Shown here piece after piece: positions 7,339-14,305 of a stretch of 64,000 nucleotides of DNA (the first letter of the stretch is position 1; each line of letters starts with the position of its first letter). The notes below the pieces were generated by a model that saw only the letters and a list, made by a program, of their open reading frames with translations, did not search any database and was not told the origin of the DNA. The position numbers and the translations under genes were made by a program. Source of the DNA: Bifidobacterium sp. (GTDB lineage Bacteria > Actinomycetota > Actinomycetes > Actinomycetales > Bifidobacteriaceae); contig NZ_JALCLM010000001.1 in assembly GCF_022647885.1 (NCBI RefSeq), forward strand, positions 744,001-808,000, read 5' to 3'.

Positions 7339-7816
7339 TGCCTGGGATCTGATGACCGCCGTCAAGCACATCGACCATCGCAGCGCCACGAAGGACGACG
7401 CGATCCTGTTCGCCCAGATCATCAACGACGCATGCGACCCGACCCTCAAGGAGTGTCTGGCTGCGGTGGCGCGATGGTTCGGCACGCACCACGATTTCGG
7501 CATGATCCAACCAGGCGATATTGCCGACCTAGTGAAAGCCAACCGTCCCGCCGCGAAACTCACTAAGAACGAGATCGACACCGCGCTCATCGACGTGGGA
7601 TTGGACGGTGACGCGTTATGGCTAGCAGCACAGCAAGTACCAAAACTCGTCAACCAAGGCATCTCGTTCCTGCAAGCCGTGGCGCAAGCCGCCGAACAGT
7701 CACGCGGACACATACTCGAACCACCAGAATGCAAACCCCGCAAACACATCGGCCACCACTTCGCAGGACGCATCGACCACATGAACCTACACGACGTTTT
7801 AGGAGAAACAACATGA
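7322..7816 (+). CDS. Phage protein following the initiator, unknown function (164 aa)
   Basis: Start taken as TTG 7322, eight bases after GGGGAGG; GTG 7313 overlaps that ribosome-binding site and the same frame is open to 7109. The protein begins LLSPIDAWDLMTAVKHID and contains CDPTLKECLAAVARWFGTHHDFG. It resembles a small helical protein that often sits after the initiator in actinophage genomes, and by that position might load or regulate the helicase. It overlaps the initiator by 17 bases. No catalytic motif is seen. Confidence 0.55.
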   Translation: MLSPIDAWDLMTAVKHIDHRSATKDDAILFAQIINDACDPTLKECLAAVARWFGTHHDFGMIQPGDIADLVKANRPAAKLTKNEIDTALIDVGLDGDALWLAAQQVPKLVNQGISFLQAVAQAAEQSRGHILEPPECKPRKHIGHHFAGRIDHMNLHDVLGETT

Positions 7817-8139
7817 CTGAACGCTATATCAGCCCTCAGAGCGGCCCGGTAGACATCAAGACCGATAAGGATAGCCATTACCGTTCCCAAGACGCTCAGA
7901 CCACGAAAGAAATGGTTTTAGGTACGTTCACGCCAACCGAGAGTGAAGTGAAAACCGCGTACCAGCGTGGCGAGGATGTTAGCTGGGGCATGAGCGAACT
8001 CCGCTGGCAACGATTCATTAACCAAGTGAAAGCCGCAGCGTGGGAGGAAGGCAGTGACGCTGGATACGCGTTCGCTATACGTCACCCAGACCAAATACCA
8101 GTCAACCCCTACGAAAGCGAGAAAACAGATGAGTCGTGA
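7813..8139 (+). CDS. Phage early protein, unknown function (108 aa)
   Basis: A 108-residue hydrophilic protein from ATG 7813, which overlaps the upstream stop (ATGA); GGAG lies just before. It contains several aromatic residues in a central segment (SWGMSELRWQRFINQVKAAA) likely to be helical, and ends in an acidic tail. No homologous family is recognised. Confidence 0.55.
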   Translation: MTERYISPQSGPVDIKTDKDSHYRSQDAQTTKEMVLGTFTPTESEVKTAYQRGEDVSWGMSELRWQRFINQVKAAAWEEGSDAGYAFAIRHPDQIPVNPYESEKTDES

Positions 8140-8275
8140 GAAACAGTACGAGCACGCGATCCAACTCATCCGCGAAGGAGCCGACGATGAACGGATTCGC
8201 CGCGAATTCGGCTACAACCAGAACGTCATCAACGGATTGAGGCAATCACTCGCAGACAAGGGGCCAACATGGTAA
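8129..8275 (+). CDS. Small HTH-like protein (48 aa)
   Basis: Starting at ATG 8129 inside the upstream gene, this 48-residue frame has an IRRGF-like helix pair (EGADDERIRREFGYNQNVIN) resembling the minimal helix-turn-helix of Hin-type or Trp-repressor-like proteins. Its end overlaps the start of the next gene at 8269. Probably a small DNA-binding protein; confidence is limited by size. Confidence 0.5.
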   Translation: MSREKQYEHAIQLIREGADDERIRREFGYNQNVINGLRQSLADKGPTW

Positions 8276-9021
8276 GCGTTATCGTCGGCTGCCAAGTATG
8301 CGGCGCGGAAACCAGCGGAGGCAGGGTGTGCGGCAATTGCACGAGCGAGCTGGCGCACACTTTGCGTCACCTGGCCGCGCGCCTGCCCGACCTGCGTATT
8401 GTCGCCGCGAAGAAAGCTACCGTCATGGCGCGTGAACAAGGCCACGGGGCACGCACAGTCGCCCCGATCCCCTTGAACGCGGGAGCATGGCAGTTGCAGC
8501 AAAGCATCGAAAAATACGCCGTCACCCTCGCCGGCGTGCTCACGCTCCCATACCGGAAACTCCCCGCCGAAAGCCTGTTGAAAGGCGCAGCATCACGCAC
8601 GCCAGCATTGATGCAACGCAGGGACGCGGCCAGCATCCACACCCTCGCCACCATCGCCAGCAGACGCCTCGACCGACAATTGGAGCCACCACAAAGCCGC
8701 ATCCTCATCGGACAATGCCCCTACTGTGGAGACGACGTATGGAGCAGCGAAGACGACCTAGCCGTAGGCTGGCAACCATGCAACTGCGGACAAACCATCA
8801 ACATCCCATCAGTCCAAGAACAACGAATATTCAAGTTAGCCATATCCGACGCACAAGGCACTGCAGCAGCACTCAGCAAACTGTTGAAAAACTGCGGAAT
8901 CACAGTACGCAGGCAGACCATCAGCGAATGGAAACGACGCGGCATCATCAACAGCGTCAGCACTCAAGACGGTAAACCGGTATTCCTGCTCTGGGACGTG
9001 TGGGCGGCGGTCACCCGCTAA
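8269..9021 (+). CDS. Zinc-ribbon/HTH phage DNA-binding protein
   Basis: A 250-residue protein with an N-terminal CQVCGAE...CGNC zinc ribbon, a helical middle, a second zinc-binding segment (QCPYCGDDVW...CNCGQ) around residue 150-170, and a C-terminal segment (TVRRQTISEWKRRGII) that looks like a helix-turn-helix with the recognition helix in QTISEWKRRG. The last gene of the tightly packed early operon, so it could be a regulator of the middle or late switch. That role is inferred from domain order and position only. Confidence 0.6.
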   Translation: MVSVIVGCQVCGAETSGGRVCGNCTSELAHTLRHLAARLPDLRIVAAKKATVMAREQGHGARTVAPIPLNAGAWQLQQSIEKYAVTLAGVLTLPYRKLPAESLLKGAASRTPALMQRRDAASIHTLATIASRRLDRQLEPPQSRILIGQCPYCGDDVWSSEDDLAVGWQPCNCGQTINIPSVQEQRIFKLAISDAQGTAAALSKLLKNCGITVRRQTISEWKRRGIINSVSTQDGKPVFLLWDVWAAVTR

Positions 9022-9059
9022 CTGTGGACGTTATTTGCATTCACAAACTGTGGACGTAA
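9020..9059. repeat. Pair of 12-14 bp direct repeats downstream of early operon
   Basis: AACTGTGGACGT occurs at 9020-9031 and again at 9046-9057, each followed by an A/T-rich triplet. The spacing of 26 bp places the copies about 2.5 helical turns apart. They lie right after the putative zinc-ribbon/HTH gene and could be a regulator binding site; a GC-rich hairpin without a T-tract follows at about 9088-9108. Confidence 0.4.
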
Positions 9060-9144
9060 AGTTATCTAGATTGATTATTTTCATATGTGGGGCTCGGGAA
9101 CACCGGGCCCTCCGCGTTACGAGTGCTATCAAAGGTCGTGAAAC

Positions 9145-9420
9145 ATGATTGATGTCCAGATTCGCGTGCATGACATAGCAGTAGATGGCATCCCAGAAAC
9201 CATCCACATCGATGACAACTCCTTGCACTTTTACCATGAAGGCGAATGGATACAAGGCACCCCAACCAACGAGCTAGATCACGTAGGGAACCCAATTTGG
9301 GAACATCACGTGACCTTCACAGCAACAGAAACCTATTCAGGAATCCGCTACTACACGTATCTACCTGCGCACTCAATCGATTCGCCAGTTAGGGATAATA
9401 GCGAACCTCACTACCGCTAA
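9145..9420 (+). CDS. Phage hypothetical protein (91 aa)
   Basis: A 91-residue acidic protein rich in His, Tyr and Thr, with alternating hydrophobic residues suggesting beta strands (IDVQIRVHDIAVDG, EHHVTFTATETYSGIRYYTY). A start at ATG 9145 follows a weak purine run (AAAGGTCGTG). It stands alone between two non-coding patches and I recognise no family. Confidence 0.45.
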   Translation: MIDVQIRVHDIAVDGIPETIHIDDNSLHFYHEGEWIQGTPTNELDHVGNPIWEHHVTFTATETYSGIRYYTYLPAHSIDSPVRDNSEPHYR

Positions 9421-9515
9421 ACACATTCTTGCCGTCAAATAGCGGGCGGCAACACGTAGGGATGCGGTGGTTCGCCATTGCAACCCATGGGCTCACGGAT
9501 CTAGGTTCATGAGCA

Positions 9516-9578
9516 TCCTCTGATCGAGACGGCAACTCCATGAACTTAAGAGAGCGGGTTCGACTCCCGCCAGAGGAA
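9516..9578 (+). tRNA. Truncated tRNA-like element
   Basis: A 63-nt segment has matching acceptor strands (TCCTCTG at 9516-9522 and CAGAGGA at 9571-9577), a short D arm with GG in its loop (GAG, ACGGCAA, CTC), and a complete T arm (GCGGG, TTCGACT, CCCGC at 9554-9570). Only about 15 nt lie between the D and T arms, where a normal tRNA has about 23, and no paired anticodon stem can be drawn. It may be a decayed phage tRNA or a tRNA mimic. There is no encoded CCA. An overlapping inverted repeat (GTTCATG near 9505, CATGAAC at 9539-9545) offers an alternative fold. The rest of 9,421-9,692 shows nothing else. Confidence 0.4.
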
Positions 9579-9692
9579 CGATGGATGCAAGGTCAATGGA
9601 TCCGAGTGCATCCCGTATAGGTTGATCGCTATGCGACTGCCCACCATTGGTGGGCACCACCATAATCCTCACCAGAGGTCAGGCAAGCTCAA

Positions 9693-10337
9693 ATGGATTA
9701 CTCCGAAAGCAGCGTCCAAGCCTCTGCCTACATATTCTTGTGGTTTCTGCGTGATAGGGACACGCACTGGGTTCCCGAATGGGAGCAGGCGAAAGCCGAG
9801 AATTCCCAAGTGCCCAAGTGGAAACCACACATACTTGCCTGGTGGCATTTACACCTTTCACCACCGGGCACCACACTTCACACGGAGGCACACGATGAGC
9901 GAAGAGGAAGCCGAAGCCTTCCGCGAGAAGATCCGCAAAGCCCTCGAACCCGTCCTGCCATACGGCACACCATTCGCCTTCGTATGCGACACCACACCAC
10001 TCGAGGAAATCAACAGCGGCGGCAACGGACGCATCAGCTGGGTATCACCACCAGCCCAAGCACCATACGTCACCGTCGGACTATTCAGCATGGGTGCAGA
10101 CTGCTTCACCATCGAAGAATAAACACTTGCCCTGCCTCGCCACAACATTCAGAGCCCAACAAGGCAGACGAGAGCAGGGCATTCACATTTCCGAACGAAC
10201 GCATAACCGAAACGGGTGGTGGAAGACATGTTGACAAGAGGAAAGGCAACCGCCAAACTGCAATGGCCTTGGAATGTGCAGCGCGTCTCGTCTCCCTTGA
10301 CCGTGAAGGTACAACGAGTGGAACTCTATGGTTCTGA
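9693..10337 (+). CDS. Phage hypothetical ORF, C-terminal part doubtful
   Basis: From ATG 9693 the first 65-70 codons look like a real small protein rich in Trp and His (YIFLWFLRDRDTHWVPEWEQ, KPHILAWWHLHLS). The open frame then runs on through 9895-10122, where a better gene lies in another frame, and its residues become Arg/Pro/His-rich and unnatural. A frameshift near 9880-9895 would place a stop right at the start of the downstream gene (an ATGA overlap). I therefore think only 9693 to about 9898 is functional. Function unknown. Confidence 0.35.
   Translation: MDYSESSVQASAYIFLWFLRDRDTHWVPEWEQAKAENSQVPKWKPHILAWWHLHLSPPGTTLHTEAHDERRGSRSLPREDPQSPRTRPAIRHTIRLRMRHHTTRGNQQRRQRTHQLGITTSPSTIRHRRTIQHGCRLLHHRRINTCPASPQHSEPNKADESRAFTFPNERITETGGGRHVDKRKGNRQTAMALECAARLVSLDREGTTSGTLWF
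9895..10122 (+). CDS. Phage hypothetical protein (75 aa)
   Basis: A 75-residue acidic protein from ATG 9895 with GGAGG nine bases upstream. It begins MSEEEAEAFREKIRKALEPV, a charged helix, and continues with a beta-rich part (FAFVCDTTPLEEI...ISWVSPPAQAPYVTVGLFS). No membrane segment. A longer frame upstream to 9622 exists but has no ribosome-binding site and poor composition. No family recognised. Confidence 0.5.
   Translation: MSEEEAEAFREKIRKALEPVLPYGTPFAFVCDTTPLEEINSGGNGRISWVSPPAQAPYVTVGLFSMGADCFTIEE
10128..10181. terminator. GC-rich hairpin, possible factor-dependent stop
   Basis: TGCCCTGC (10128-10135) pairs perfectly with GCAGGGCA (10174-10181), with a partly paired CTCG/CGAG extension inside. 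There is no T-tract, so it is not a classic intrinsic terminator. Confidence 0.3.
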
Positions 10338-10653
10338 ACGCGAGTCATTCTTCAAAGCGGTGAGCAGTAGTTACGAACCTTCCCTCGACTTCGAGCGCGG
10401 CAACACGGTGTTCACCGATGGTGAGTACCTCTACGGGTATGTTGTCGCCCTTGACGGCGAAGGCCGACAAATCATAGACGATGCCACGAAAAGACTGGTG
10501 TCGTACTTCACGCAGGTGCGGATACCGTCTCTTTGCCGCAGTCGCTGCGAGGGGTCGGCACATGTCGAATACCTGCCTACATATCAGATCGAAGACACAC
10601 ATGAACCCCTCTACCCCAACCATGCAGGGAACATCCCCGCATGGCATAGGTGA
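10228..10653 (+). CDS. Phage hypothetical protein (141 aa)
   Basis: A 141-residue protein with alternating strands (VKVQRVELYGSERE, GEYLYGYVVALDGEG) and a Cys/His-containing C-terminus. ATG 10228 is preferred; a GTG at 10216 lies in the same frame, and neither has a strong ribosome-binding site. It sits directly before the HNH gene and could belong to the packaging module, but no family is recognised. Confidence 0.5.
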   Translation: MLTRGKATAKLQWPWNVQRVSSPLTVKVQRVELYGSERESFFKAVSSSYEPSLDFERGNTVFTDGEYLYGYVVALDGEGRQIIDDATKRLVSYFTQVRIPSLCRSRCEGSAHVEYLPTYQIEDTHEPLYPNHAGNIPAWHR

Positions 10654-10659
10654 TACCCC

Positions 10660-11001
10660 ATGCCTATGCGTAGATGTGCGTGGGTGAACTGCCCGCAGCT
10701 TGTTCCGTTTGGCACTCGATATTGCAAGCAACATACAGTTGCGCATGAGCGGAAGCGGGGCAGTGCCGCACGTCGCGGATACGGCAGGGCGCACCAGATG
10801 GAGCGGACCCGGTGGCAACACCTACTAGCCCAGGGCGCGCATCCCGTGTGCAAACGATGCGGACAGATTGTCAAACCGAATCAAGCTTGGGACTTGGGGC
10901 ACAGTGACGACCGCACCCGATGGACCGGACCCGAACACGCACACTGCAACAGGAGCGCAGGGCAAGCCAACAGCATCCGCATGCGCGAGCGATGGAAATG
11001 A
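10660..11001 (+). CDS. HNH endonuclease of the packaging module
   Basis: A 113-residue protein. It begins with a zinc-binding CAWVNCPQL...YCKQH segment and carries the HNH core CKRCGQIVKPNQAWDLGHSD followed by HAHCNRSAG. Such small HNH proteins are encoded beside the terminase in many siphoviruses (HK97 gp74 is the studied example), where they stimulate terminase cutting at cos or pac ends. Here the homing endonuclease gene separates it from terminase. Confidence 0.85.
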   Translation: MPMRRCAWVNCPQLVPFGTRYCKQHTVAHERKRGSAARRGYGRAHQMERTRWQHLLAQGAHPVCKRCGQIVKPNQAWDLGHSDDRTRWTGPEHAHCNRSAGQANSIRMRERWK

Positions 11002-11218
11002 CAGCGACAACGAGATCAGACGTAAAGACAAACGACTAAAACAAAACGTTTCGTCAAACCTGAACCGATTCGAACGGTCCCGACACACCCCCGGGGGAGG
11101 GTCCCTCAAGGTGGGGTGAAAGACCGCTGGTGAGCTGGCTCGCAAGAAAATCATAACTAGGGATTTGAGTTTTCCGAGGTTTTCGTAATTTTTCCAGTAT
11201 GATGGAGGGTAAGTGAAT

Positions 11219-11247
11219 GCCCCCGCGAAGTTGGCGCTTCCGGGGGC
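11219..11247. terminator. Strong GC hairpin in front of homing endonuclease
   Basis: GCCCCCG (11219-11225) pairs with CGGGGGC (11241-11247), extended inside by GAAG/CTTC. No T-tract follows. It lies 27 bp before the endonuclease start and may insulate that gene from late transcription or hide its ribosome-binding site. The remainder of 11,002-11,273 shows no gene. Confidence 0.4.
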
Positions 11248-11273
11248 TTGACCAACTCAGTAAGGGAGTTGAT

Positions 11274-12089
11274 ATGGTTAAGTCTATCTGTATTGATTGT
11301 GGTTGTCAGATTATTTCTGAATGGTATTGTAAAAGATGTAAACCGTGCAATAAAAAGCATCAGATTTCGTATATGAAGGCATATAACGCCAAGCATTACA
11401 AGCCGATCAGGAAAGTTTCAATTATTCGTGTTTGCGCTTTTTGTGGCGTTGAGTTTACAACCTTGAGTTGCAGTCATCAGAAGTTTTGCTCTAGAAAATG
11501 CCGGATAGACGAATGTACTGCTAGGCGCTCTGCGAGAGCGAAGGCTAGAAGGGACTCCAGTACAAAGGTTTGCCCTGAATGCGGAATCGAGTTCATTGCG
11601 AAGAATACCACCAAGCAGAAATATTGCTCTTCCTGGTGCATGGAAAAGCATAATGGCAAAGACAGCAAGACGAAGATTTGCTCCGAGGGCGGATGCTGCC
11701 GTCACGTTCGTGCGCGTGGCATGTGCAATATGCATTACAAGCGTCTTCTTCGCGCTGAAGGAAAATTGCGGGATCCTTGGGACGAGCGGAGGCGCAAGAA
11801 CTACGAGAAGCGCCGGGCACGCAAGAATTCGAATGGACCTGTCGAAGATTTCACTAACTTGGATATCTACGAGCGCGATAAGTGGCATTGCGGTATCTGT
11901 GGCCTGAAGGTAGATGAAGACCTTGCCTATCCCGACCCGATGTCCGCGAGCCTTGACCATATCGTTCCGTTGTCAAAAGGCGGTATGCATACTCGCAAGA
12001 ATGTTCAATTGGCGCATTTGCGTTGCAATGTGTCCAAAGGTGACAAGATATTAAACCCGCAGCGTTCTCTTCTGGATATCGCTGTGTAG
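11274..12089 (+). CDS. Free-standing HNH homing endonuclease with zinc knuckles
   Basis: A 271-residue basic protein. Residues 1-140 hold three or four Cys-x2-Cys or Cys-x3-Cys pairs (CIDCGCQ, CAFCGVEF...FCSRKC, CPECGIEF...YCSSWC), which look like serial DNA-binding zinc fingers. Residues 195-265 carry the HNH nuclease: WHCGICGLKV, SLDHIVPLSKGG, then NVQLAHLRCNVSKGD. Its composition is clearly more AT-rich than the terminase gene downstream. It sits between two packaging genes. Such endonucleases usually cut the same spot in phages lacking the insertion; no intron boundary is seen, so it is read as intronless. Confidence 0.8.
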   Translation: MVKSICIDCGCQIISEWYCKRCKPCNKKHQISYMKAYNAKHYKPIRKVSIIRVCAFCGVEFTTLSCSHQKFCSRKCRIDECTARRSARAKARRDSSTKVCPECGIEFIAKNTTKQKYCSSWCMEKHNGKDSKTKICSEGGCCRHVRARGMCNMHYKRLLRAEGKLRDPWDERRRKNYEKRRARKNSNGPVEDFTNLDIYERDKWHCGICGLKVDEDLAYPDPMSASLDHIVPLSKGGMHTRKNVQLAHLRCNVSKGDKILNPQRSLLDIAV

Positions 12090-12104
12090 ATTGTGGGGTG
12101 CGTG

Positions 12105-12653
12105 ATGCCTGTTGGTAGCCCTCGGCCTGCGGGCGGTCGCATGCCTGACCCTTCGTCGGAGCGTTTTCAGTCGAGGGCGCAGGGCTTGTTCGCCTTGCCT
12201 GCGAGCGGATATAAGCGGAATCATCCGAAGTTCCCCTTGCCGAAATACGTGGTTTGGGACGTCTGGAAGGATGAAGAGGGAACGCACAAGGAGCATGACG
12301 ACTCCGGCAGCGATGCGTGGAATGACCGCGAGAAGCAGGTATGGGACACGTTGTGGCGTCTTCCTCAAGGCTTCGCGTGGTCGCGTCCTAAATATGCGTA
12401 CTTGCAGGTGACGTTGGCGCAGTATGTGCGGCAGTATGTGCTTTGCGAGTCCGGCGAGGCTAAGGCCGCTGACCGGACGGCGTTGTGTCGATTCGCGGAT
12501 ACTGTGGGCCTTACCCCTCAAGGGCTGCGTATCAATGGCTGGACAATTCTGGACGATGCGGCGAAGCCGAAGCGTCCGAAGGGGCGCAAGGCTGATTCGA
12601 AGATCGTGGCGTTTCCGTCGTCGCGCGACCGGTATGCTGATTTGGAGCTGTGA
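12105..12653 (+). CDS. Terminase small subunit
   Basis: A 182-residue protein; ATG 12105 chosen over the upstream in-frame GTG 12093. It includes WDTLWRLPQGFAW, an ALCRFADTVGLTPQGLRIN segment and WTILDD, the pattern of actinophage small terminase proteins, where a helical DNA-binding part follows. The end is basic (KPKRPKGRKAD). It recognises phage DNA and hands it to the large subunit, whose start overlaps its stop codon. Confidence 0.75.
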   Translation: MPVGSPRPAGGRMPDPSSERFQSRAQGLFALPASGYKRNHPKFPLPKYVVWDVWKDEEGTHKEHDDSGSDAWNDREKQVWDTLWRLPQGFAWSRPKYAYLQVTLAQYVRQYVLCESGEAKAADRTALCRFADTVGLTPQGLRINGWTILDDAAKPKRPKGRKADSKIVAFPSSRDRYADLEL

Positions 12654-14305
12654 TGATTTCCTCGCTGGGCTTCCTGCTGATCGACTGGGTTGCCGCGCAC
12701 TGCGTGGTGCCTGCTGGCTTCGATCTCAATGCGCCGTTCGTCATGACGGGATGGCAGGCGAGGAATGCGATTGACTTCTACCGCGTGAAGCCGGATGTGG
12801 CGTTCAATGCGTCGCGTCCGGCGCAGGCGGCGGCTTTCAAATGGCGGCGCGGGCAGATCGTGGGCGGGCAGAAGCTCGGCAAGTCGCCGTTCGGCGCTGC
12901 CGTGGTGTGTTTCGAGGCGGTTGGCCCGTGCGTGTTCGCCGGGTATGCGAAGGGCGGTGAGACGTTCCGGTGCGAGGATTGGGGCTGCTCGTGCGGCTTC
13001 GAGTACGAGTATCGCGCGGGCGAGCCGATGGGCATGCCGAGGCGCACCGCGCTCGTCCAATTGTTCGCGAATTCTGAGGAGCAGACGGCGAACGTGTACA
13101 GGCCGTTGCAGACGATGATACGCAACGGGAATCTGGATGACCTGATGGCGGTGCGCGAGGGGTTCATCCGGCTGCCGAACGGGGGGCGCATCGACCCGGT
13201 GACGTCTTCGGCGAAGTCGAAGCTGGGCAACCCGGTGAACTTCGCATTGCTGGACGAGTCGGGCGTGTACACGAAGCGTTCGGGAATGTTCGAGGTCGCC
13301 GACACGGTGCTTCGCGGCGTCTCCGGCATGGACGGGCGGATGCTCGAGCTGACGAACCCGTGGGACCCCATGGACGCCACGTTCGGGCAGGCCACCTACG
13401 AGTCGCGCTCGGACGACATCATGAAGTACTTCCCTAGGCATGATCCGGAACTGGATTTCATGGATGACGCCGACCGGCGCAAGATTCTCGAATTCGTGTA
13501 CGACGGCAGCCCGTGGGTGAATATCGATCAGATCGAGAAGACCTGTTCGGAGCTGCTTCAGCGCGATCCGGCGCAGGCGCGAAGGTTTTTCGGCTGCGAG
13601 CTGGTGCAGGGCCTCGGCTCCTACATGCCCGAGGCGTTGTATGACGCGACCGCGAGCGACCGCGTGCCGCCGTCGTCCGGCGTTGAGATTTGTCTGGGCT
13701 TCGATGGCTCGCAGTCCGGTGATTGGACGGCGCTTCGCGCGGAGAGCGTGGATGGCTACCGGTGGACGCCGACGTATGGGCCTGCGAAACGGCCCGCGTT
13801 CTGGAATCCGAAGGAGTGGGAAGGCCGTATTCCTCGCAGCGAGGTGGATGCTTGCGTTTCCGAGCTGTTCGACCACTACAAAGTGCAGAGATTCTACTGC
13901 GATCCGCACCCTTGGGAGACGCAGGTGGACGCATGGAGCGAACGTTATGGGGAGGATGTGGTCGTGCAATGGCCTACCAACCAGCCTGGTCGCATGTATA
14001 ACGCTCTCGTCCGTTTCCGTGAGGATACAGCAGATAAGACCACATCCCATAGTCCAGATTTGACCGCCAAACTACACATGATGGCGGCTCGAATGGTGGC
14101 TAAACCCGGTGACCGGTTTGTGCTTGGTAAACCTTCTGAGAATCAGAAGATTGATATTTCTATGGCTGACATTCTTGCCCACGAGGCCGCATGTGACATG
14201 CGCGCACTTGGTTGGGGAATGAATAGCAGCAAAGTTTTCTTACTCGGACAAACGAATACGTTAGGAGGATCCTATGGCGGCAGTAATGGAGTTGTCTTCG
14301 GATGA
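12653..14305 (+). CDS. Terminase large subunit
   Basis: A 550-residue protein; ATG 12653 overlaps the small-subunit stop (a GTG at 12650 is in frame). The ATPase has a Walker-A-like GGQKLGKSPF near residue 70 and a Walker B FALLDESG near 198. The C-terminal nuclease domain starts at GFDGSQSGDW near residue 343, a catalytic Asp, with HPWETQVDAWSERYG later. It cuts and pumps phage DNA into the prohead. Base composition is high in GC from about 12,650 to 13,950 and falls after that, so the last 110 codons may come from another lineage. The end overlaps the portal gene by 32 bases. Confidence 0.9.
   Translation: MISSLGFLLIDWVAAHCVVPAGFDLNAPFVMTGWQARNAIDFYRVKPDVAFNASRPAQAAAFKWRRGQIVGGQKLGKSPFGAAVVCFEAVGPCVFAGYAKGGETFRCEDWGCSCGFEYEYRAGEPMGMPRRTALVQLFANSEEQTANVYRPLQTMIRNGNLDDLMAVREGFIRLPNGGRIDPVTSSAKSKLGNPVNFALLDESGVYTKRSGMFEVADTVLRGVSGMDGRMLELTNPWDPMDATFGQATYESRSDDIMKYFPRHDPELDFMDDADRRKILEFVYDGSPWVNIDQIEKTCSELLQRDPAQARRFFGCELVQGLGSYMPEALYDATASDRVPPSSGVEICLGFDGSQSGDWTALRAESVDGYRWTPTYGPAKRPAFWNPKEWEGRIPRSEVDACVSELFDHYKVQRFYCDPHPWETQVDAWSERYGEDVVVQWPTNQPGRMYNALVRFREDTADKTTSHSPDLTAKLHMMAARMVAKPGDRFVLGKPSENQKIDISMADILAHEAACDMRALGWGMNSSKVFLLGQTNTLGGSYGGSNGVVFG

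Noticed and set aside
8487-8975. 162-codon rightward frame inside the zinc-ribbon/HTH gene
   Set aside because: Arg/His/Pro/Thr-rich shadow frame of the real gene at 8269-9021.
12518-14050. Leftward 510-codon open frame opposite terminase
   Set aside because: It is the mirror of a GC3-rich coding strand; the product is Arg/His/Leu-rich without motifs and the opposite frame is a clear terminase.
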